NCBI GenBank assembly: GCA_963778845.1
Contig: CAVZVW010000001.1
Span: forward strand, 434,001 to 498,000
DNA: 64,000 nucleotides
Origin: CAVZVW01 sp963778845
GTDB lineage: Bacteria; Actinomycetota; Actinomycetes; Actinomycetales; Kineosporiaceae
Direction: 5' to 3'
This document shows positions 60,157-64,000 of this stretch, in pieces. The notes below the pieces were generated by a model that saw only the letters and a program-made list of their open reading frames with translations, did no database searches and was not told the origin of the DNA. The translations under genes were made by a program, and so were the position numbers. Every line of letters begins with the position of its first letter. The first letter of the stretch is position 1.

Positions 60157-61803
60157 GTGACCGACGGCCCTCTCATCGTGCAGAGCGACAAGACGCTTCT
60201 GCTCGAGGTCGACCATGCGCTCGCCACCGCGTGCCGGCAGGCCATCGCACCCTTCGCGGAGCTGGAGCGGGCGCCCGAGCACATCCATACCTACCGGATC
60301 ACCCCGCTCGGCCTGTGGAACGCCCGTGCGGCGGGTCACGACGCCGAGCAGGTTGTCGACGTCCTCCTCGAGTTCTCCCGCTACGCCGTTCCGCACGCCC
60401 TCCTGGTCGACGTCGCGGAGACGATGGCTCGCTACGGCCGTCTGCAGCTGCGCAAGGACGCGGAGCACGGCCTCGTGCTGCACGCCGTCGACCTGCCGGT
60501 GCTCGAGGAGGTGCTGCGCTCGGCGAAGGTGGCGCCGATGCTCGGCCGCCGCCTGGACCGCGAGAGCGTCGCCGTGCACCCCAGCGAGCGGGGCCGGCTC
60601 AAGCAGGCGCTGCTGAAGCTGGGGTGGCCGGCCGAGGACCTGGCCGGGTACGTGGACGGCGAGGCGCACCCGATCGCGCTGAGGCAGGACGGCTGGGCGA
60701 TGCGCGAGTACCAGCAGCACGCCGTCGACGGCTTCTGGCACGGCGGTTCCGGCGTGGTGGTACTGCCCTGTGGCGCGGGCAAGACCATCGTGGGCGCGGC
60801 GGCCATGGCGCGGGCGCAGGCCACGTCCCTGGTCCTGGTGACGAGCACGGTCGCCGCCCGCCAGTGGCGCGCTGAGCTGCTGGCGCGCACGACGCTCACC
60901 GATGCCGAGATCGGGGAGTACTCCGGGGCACGCAAGGAGGTGCGGCCGGTCACCATCGCCACCTACCAGGTGATGACCACGCGCAGGAAGGGCACGTACC
61001 CGCACCTGGAGCTGCTCGATGCCCGCGACTGGGGCCTCATCGTGTACGACGAGGTGCACCTGCTGCCCGCACCCATCTTCCGGATGACGGCCGACCTGCA
61101 GGCCCGGCGCCGGCTCGGGCTCACGGCGACCCTGGTCCGTGAGGACGGGCGCGAGGGCGACGTGTTCTCCCTCATCGGCCCGAAGCGCTTCGACGCGCCC
61201 TGGAAAGAGATCGAGGCGCAGGGCTACATCGCCCCCGCCGACTGCGTCGAGGTCCGCGTCACCCTGCCGGAGCGGGAGCGGATGACCTATGCGACCGCCG
61301 AACCGGACCAGCGCTACCGGCTCTGCTCGACCAGCGAGCAGAAGAACGTCGTGGTCGAGGCTCTCGTGCGGCGGCACGCCGGGGAGCCCGTGCTCGTCAT
61401 CGGGCAGTACCTCGACCAGCTCGACGAGCTGGGACGGCGCCTGGAAGCCCCCGTGGTCAAGGGCGAGACGAGCGTCGCCGAACGGGAACGGCTGTTCGCA
61501 GCCTTCCGGGAAGGGCTGCTGCCGACGCTGGTGGTCAGCAAGGTCGCGAACTTCTCCGTCGACCTGCCCGAGGCCAGCGTCGCGATCCAGGTGTCGGGGT
61601 CGTTCGGGTCCCGTCAGGAGGAGGCGCAACGGCTGGGGCGCGTGCTGCGGCCGAAGAGCGACGGACGGACGGCCCGTTTCTACGCAGTCGTCGCGCGCGA
61701 CACCCTCGACCAGGACTTCGCCGCGCACCGGCAGCGGTTCCTCGCCGAGCAGGGCTACGCCTACCGCATCGTCGACGCCGACGACGTGCTCCAGGCGCCC
61801 TGA
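60157..61803 (+). CDS. XPB-type DNA repair helicase
   Basis: A 548-residue SF2 helicase of the bacterial XPB family. The N-terminal damage-recognition part begins MTDGPLIVQSDKTLLLEVDH, Walker A is LPCGAGKTIVG near residue 207, motif II is VYDEVHLLP (DEVH form) near 297, and motif VI QRLGRVLRPK near 490. It lies about 160 bases after the helicase-associated gene on the same strand. Role in DNA unwinding and repair; bacterial substrates are not well defined. GTG start at 60157 has no strong ribosome binding site. Confidence 0.94.
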   Translation: MTDGPLIVQSDKTLLLEVDHALATACRQAIAPFAELERAPEHIHTYRITPLGLWNARAAGHDAEQVVDVLLEFSRYAVPHALLVDVAETMARYGRLQLRKDAEHGLVLHAVDLPVLEEVLRSAKVAPMLGRRLDRESVAVHPSERGRLKQALLKLGWPAEDLAGYVDGEAHPIALRQDGWAMREYQQHAVDGFWHGGSGVVVLPCGAGKTIVGAAAMARAQATSLVLVTSTVAARQWRAELLARTTLTDAEIGEYSGARKEVRPVTIATYQVMTTRRKGTYPHLELLDARDWGLIVYDEVHLLPAPIFRMTADLQARRRLGLTATLVREDGREGDVFSLIGPKRFDAPWKEIEAQGYIAPADCVEVRVTLPERERMTYATAEPDQRYRLCSTSEQKNVVVEALVRRHAGEPVLVIGQYLDQLDELGRRLEAPVVKGETSVAERERLFAAFREGLLPTLVVSKVANFSVDLPEASVAIQVSGSFGSRQEEAQRLGRVLRPKSDGRTARFYAVVARDTLDQDFAAHRQRFLAEQGYAYRIVDADDVLQAP

Positions 61804-61881
61804 CCCGCACCCACGCGGGTCCGCAGCATCCTCACAGCCCCAGCCCACCCGCCTGTCACCTCGACGGCGTGGACTGCCGGC

Positions 61882-62268
61882 ATGGTGGTAGAGGCGGTGC
61901 ACGTCACCCGGGCGTCCTCGGCGCAGCCGACGCTCGGGTGCGCGCTCGCCCAGTCGCTGGGGGACGACGTCCGGGTGGTCGAGCTGGCGCTCGTCGAGGC
62001 GCTCGGTGCCCAGTGCACGGCCGACCTGCTCTGGGTCAGCGACGCCGCCGCGGACGACGTCGATCTCCTGCGCGCACGCCACCCCGCCGCCGCCATGCTG
62101 GTCACCGTGCCACGGCAAGCCCCGCCCGAGGCTGTGCTGCTGCTGCTCGCCCACGGCGCCGACCTCGTCCTGCGTGACGAGGGGGTCGTCCTCGTGGCCG
62201 CGGCCATGGCAGCACTGGCCCGCCGCCAGGCGTCCAGAGCACTCCCAGCAACCTCACAGTATCTGTGA
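61882..62268 (+). CDS. Receiver-like protein lacking the phospho-acceptor (pseudo-receiver)
   Basis: A 128-residue protein whose predicted alternating strand/helix order and segments (ADLLWVSDAAADDVDLLRARHPAAAMLVTVP, PPEAVLLLLAHGADLVLRDEGVVLVAAAMAALARR) resemble a response-regulator receiver domain, without a Lys-Pro pair. The expected aspartate at the end of strand 3 is not at a typical position and the acidic pair at the N-terminus is absent. It immediately precedes the response regulator gene; its stop overlaps the palindrome upstream of that gene. Not assigned to a known family; it may modulate the two-component pair. Confidence 0.5.
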   Translation: MVVEAVHVTRASSAQPTLGCALAQSLGDDVRVVELALVEALGAQCTADLLWVSDAAADDVDLLRARHPAAAMLVTVPRQAPPEAVLLLLAHGADLVLRDEGVVLVAAAMAALARRQASRALPATSQYL

Positions 62269-62269
62269 G
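62253..62269. promoter_or_regulatory. 17-bp palindrome before the response regulator gene
   Basis: CTCACAG-TAT-CTGTGAG is perfectly symmetrical and lies 12 bases before the response regulator GTG. TATCTG inside it could serve as a -10 box. Either the regulator itself or another dimer may bind; it also overlaps the stop of the pseudo-receiver gene. Confidence 0.55.
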
Positions 62270-62281
62270 CAGAATGGCCGC

Positions 62282-62989
62282 GTGGCCGACAAGTCCCCTG
62301 AGGCTCGCCTGCTCGTGGTCGACGACGAGCCGAGCATCCGCGAGCTGCTCACCGCGAGCCTGCGCTATGCCGGGTTCGAGGTCTTCCCGGCTGCCGACGG
62401 CGCCGAGGCCCTCAAGCTCGCCGACCGCCACCGGCCCGACCTGGTCGTCCTCGACGTGATGCTGCCCGACTTCGACGGCTTCTCGGTCACGCGCAAGCTG
62501 CGCGAGCGCGGCCGTGACATGCCCGTGCTCTTCCTCACCGCACGCGACGAGACCTCCGACAAGGTCACCGGTCTCACCGTCGGCGGAGACGACTACGTCA
62601 CCAAGCCCTTCAGCCTCGAGGAGGTGGTGGCCCGCATCCGGGCCATCCTGCGTCGCACGGGTGCGGTCTCCGACGCCGCCTCGGGCCGGCTCGTCTTCCA
62701 CGACCTGGAGCTCGACGAGGACTCCCACGAGGTCCGGCGCGCCGGCCACCTCGTCGAGCTCTCGCCCACCGAGTTCAAGCTCCTGCGCTATCTCATGCTC
62801 AACCCCAACCGGGTGCTCTCCAAGGCGCAGATCCTCGACCATGTGTGGGCCTACGACTTCAACGGCGAGTCCGGCATCGTCGAGTCCTACATCTCCTACC
62901 TCCGCCGCAAGATCGACGTCGTCGAGCCGCCGCTGGTGCATACCAAGCGCGGTGTCGGCTATGTGCTGCGGCTCCCACCTGATGCCTGA
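62282..62989 (+). CDS. OmpR-family response regulator
   Basis: A 235-residue two-domain regulator. Receiver domain: VVDDEPSIRELL (acidic pair), phospho-acceptor in LVVLDVMLPDFDG near residue 54, LFLTAR (switch Thr) and VTKPFS (Lys). The C-terminal winged helix reads VELSPTEFKLLRYLMLNPNRVLSKAQILDHVW and KIDVVEPPLVHTKRGVGYVLR. Its frame overlaps the histidine kinase start. The pair resembles the actinobacterial TcrX/PrrA-like systems; signal not defined. Confidence 0.95.
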   Translation: MADKSPEARLLVVDDEPSIRELLTASLRYAGFEVFPAADGAEALKLADRHRPDLVVLDVMLPDFDGFSVTRKLRERGRDMPVLFLTARDETSDKVTGLTVGGDDYVTKPFSLEEVVARIRAILRRTGAVSDAASGRLVFHDLELDEDSHEVRRAGHLVELSPTEFKLLRYLMLNPNRVLSKAQILDHVWAYDFNGESGIVESYISYLRRKIDVVEPPLVHTKRGVGYVLRLPPDA

Positions 62990-64000
62990 GCAGCAGTCGA
63001 TGACCGACCCCGAGGACGCCGCCCTCCCCTCGTCCGCTCAGCCCGAGGACGACGCGCCGCCCGAGGAGGCCATGTGGCCCGTGGACGCCCCGTGGCCTGT
63101 GGACGCCGCGTCGCTCGACGACGTCGCGTCGCTCGACGACGTCGCGTCGCCCGAGGACGTCGCGTCGCCCGAGGACGTCGCGTCGCCCCAGGACGTCGCG
63201 TCGCCCGAGGACGCCCCGTCACCCGACGACGTCGCGACCGCCGCGACGTCACTTCCATCGTCCGTGCCCCCCGCCTCGCGTGGCCGCGGCGTACGGGCGG
63301 CGGCAGACCAGGCGCGAGGCTGGGTCCGCGCACTCTCGTTGCGCACACGCCTCGTCGCGATCCTGGTCGTCGTTCTCCTGGGGGCCTTGGCGATCAGCGG
63401 CTGGTTCGCGCTGTCCCTGCTGCGCAGCTACCTGCTCACCCAGGTGGACGCCGAGCTCCGGGCTCAGGCCGCCAACGTCACGGTGTTCGCCGTCCGCGAG
63501 TCGCAGACGCCCAACCTCGACCCCTTCGACGCGCCGGGCGGCCTGCCAGGAGGTTTCGTCGTCCGGTGGTGGTTGAGCGGCACCGACCCCACGACCAACC
63601 CGGGCGAGTCCTCCGGATCCCCCCGCTTTCCCGAGGAGCCCACGCTCCCGGTGCTGCCCAGCGGCCAGGACCTCGCTTCGGGCTCGCCGTTCACGGTCGC
63701 CTCTGTCGACGGCCGGCACACCTGGCGGGTGCAGGCCATCGCCTTGCGGCCGCGAAACCGCGACGTACCTCTCTACTCCCTCGTGGCCGCACCCATGACC
63801 CGCGTCGAGAGCACCGTGGCGACCATGCGCTCGCTGCTCACGGTGCTGGGCCTCCTCGTCGTCGCGGGTGGTGCCCTGCTCGGCTGGCTGCTCATCAGGC
63901 GCGCCTTCGTGCCGTTGGTCGAGGTGGAGGAGACCGCAGCAGCCATCGCCGCCGGCGACCTGTCACGTCGGGTGCCGGAGCGCCCGCGCACCACCGAGGT
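62982..64000 (+). CDS. Sensor histidine kinase, partial (runs off the window)
   Basis: About 340 residues are visible. An acidic N-terminal part of 95 residues holds DVASPED-type repeats; then come membrane segment 1 (LVAILVVVLLGALAISGWFAL), an external sensor region of about 125 residues, membrane segment 2 (LLTVLGLLVVAGGALLGWLLI) and a HAMP start (RRAFVPLVEVEETAAAIAAGDLSRRV). The His-kinase and ATPase domains lie beyond 64000. The ATG at 62982 overlaps the regulator stop; a second ATG at 63000 is also possible. Confidence 0.92.
   Translation, partial: MPEQQSMTDPEDAALPSSAQPEDDAPPEEAMWPVDAPWPVDAASLDDVASLDDVASPEDVASPEDVASPQDVASPEDAPSPDDVATAATSLPSSVPPASRGRGVRAAADQARGWVRALSLRTRLVAILVVVLLGALAISGWFALSLLRSYLLTQVDAELRAQAANVTVFAVRESQTPNLDPFDAPGGLPGGFVVRWWLSGTDPTTNPGESSGSPRFPEEPTLPVLPSGQDLASGSPFTVASVDGRHTWRVQAIALRPRNRDVPLYSLVAAPMTRVESTVATMRSLLTVLGLLVVAGGALLGWLLIRRAFVPLVEVEETAAAIAAGDLSRRVPERPRTTE
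63105..63235 (+). repeat. 15- to 18-bp in-frame repeats in the kinase N-terminus
   Basis: Eight units of about 15-18 bp around GACGTCGCGTCGCCCGAG encode the DVASPED/DVASLDD pattern in front of membrane segment 1. The repeats keep frame, so changes in number would alter the cytoplasmic acidic tail only. Confidence 0.75.

Noticed and set aside
59593..62154. 853-codon minus-strand frame opposite the XPB helicase
   Set aside because: Antisense shadow of a conserved helicase; no motif and no ribosome binding site.

Overview
The window reads as one contiguous, very GC-rich actinobacterial chromosome segment. Codons mostly end in G or C, GTG starts are common, and many promoters look leaderless, with a TAnnnT box 7-10 bases before the start codon. 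Several genes are typically actinobacterial: an IdeR-type repressor, SoxR with its Cys cluster, a bacterial XPB helicase beside a helicase-associated/WYL-like protein, DUF3027, DUF2530, an F420-type luciferase-like protein and a c-di-AMP riboswitch before an NlpC/P60 hydrolase. This fits the order Micrococcales; I would not name a genus. I see no rRNA, tRNA, CRISPR, phage or transposase gene.

Layout. 0-10.2 kb: PIG-L deacetylase, universal stress protein, gamma-glutamyltransferase-like enzyme, DsbA/FrnE-like oxidoreductase, threonine dehydratase, HNH protein, riboswitch-controlled NlpC/P60 hydrolase, then an IdeR-type regulator and a nitroreductase whose reading frames are both broken. 10.2-22.8 kb: a 12-codon ORF with a structured downstream region, a TPR protein, soxR, MFS-pdxH (minus), citrate synthase-serC-MFS (plus, overlapping), a methyltransferase, a repeat-filled inverted-repeat element, peptidyl-tRNA hydrolase, and ald divergent from an Lrp regulator. 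22.8-31 kb: amidohydrolase-S41 peptidase-uracil-DNA glycosylase operon, CPBP protease, MarR-MFS pair, YcaQ-like protein, a 33-residue lipoprotein. 31-39 kb: NCS1 permease, uridine-kinase-like protein behind a repeat array, an ABC exporter behind tandem operators, a frame-broken cytosine deaminase and a Rieske oxygenase. 39-51 kb: DUF2530, a sacsin/Hsp90-like ATPase overlapping DUF3027, MFS, cold-shock protein, HAD phosphatase, membrane protein, SulP transporter, acyl-CoA synthetase. 51-64 kb: PadR-HAAS-small membrane protein operon, LLM oxidoreductase, DUF4352-like lipoprotein, a ferric-reductase/FMN-binding/ApbE redox module, the helicase pair, and a pseudo-receiver/response regulator/histidine kinase group that runs off the right edge.

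Co-operation between genes is clearest in four places. ApbE sits beside an FMN-binding protein with the flavinylation motif and a membrane flavocytochrome, suggesting an extracytoplasmic electron-transfer unit. The NCS1 permease, cytosine deaminase and Rieske oxygenase suggest nucleobase salvage or catabolism. PadR, HAAS and a 35-residue membrane peptide form one tightly coupled operon. The response regulator and kinase overlap.

Non-coding content is unusually rich: a 430-bp inverted-repeat element, a dispersed palindromic repeat found twice, several in-frame tandem repeats, three long hairpins and several dyad operators. Twelve apparent single-base insertions are confined to three genes and need checking against raw reads.
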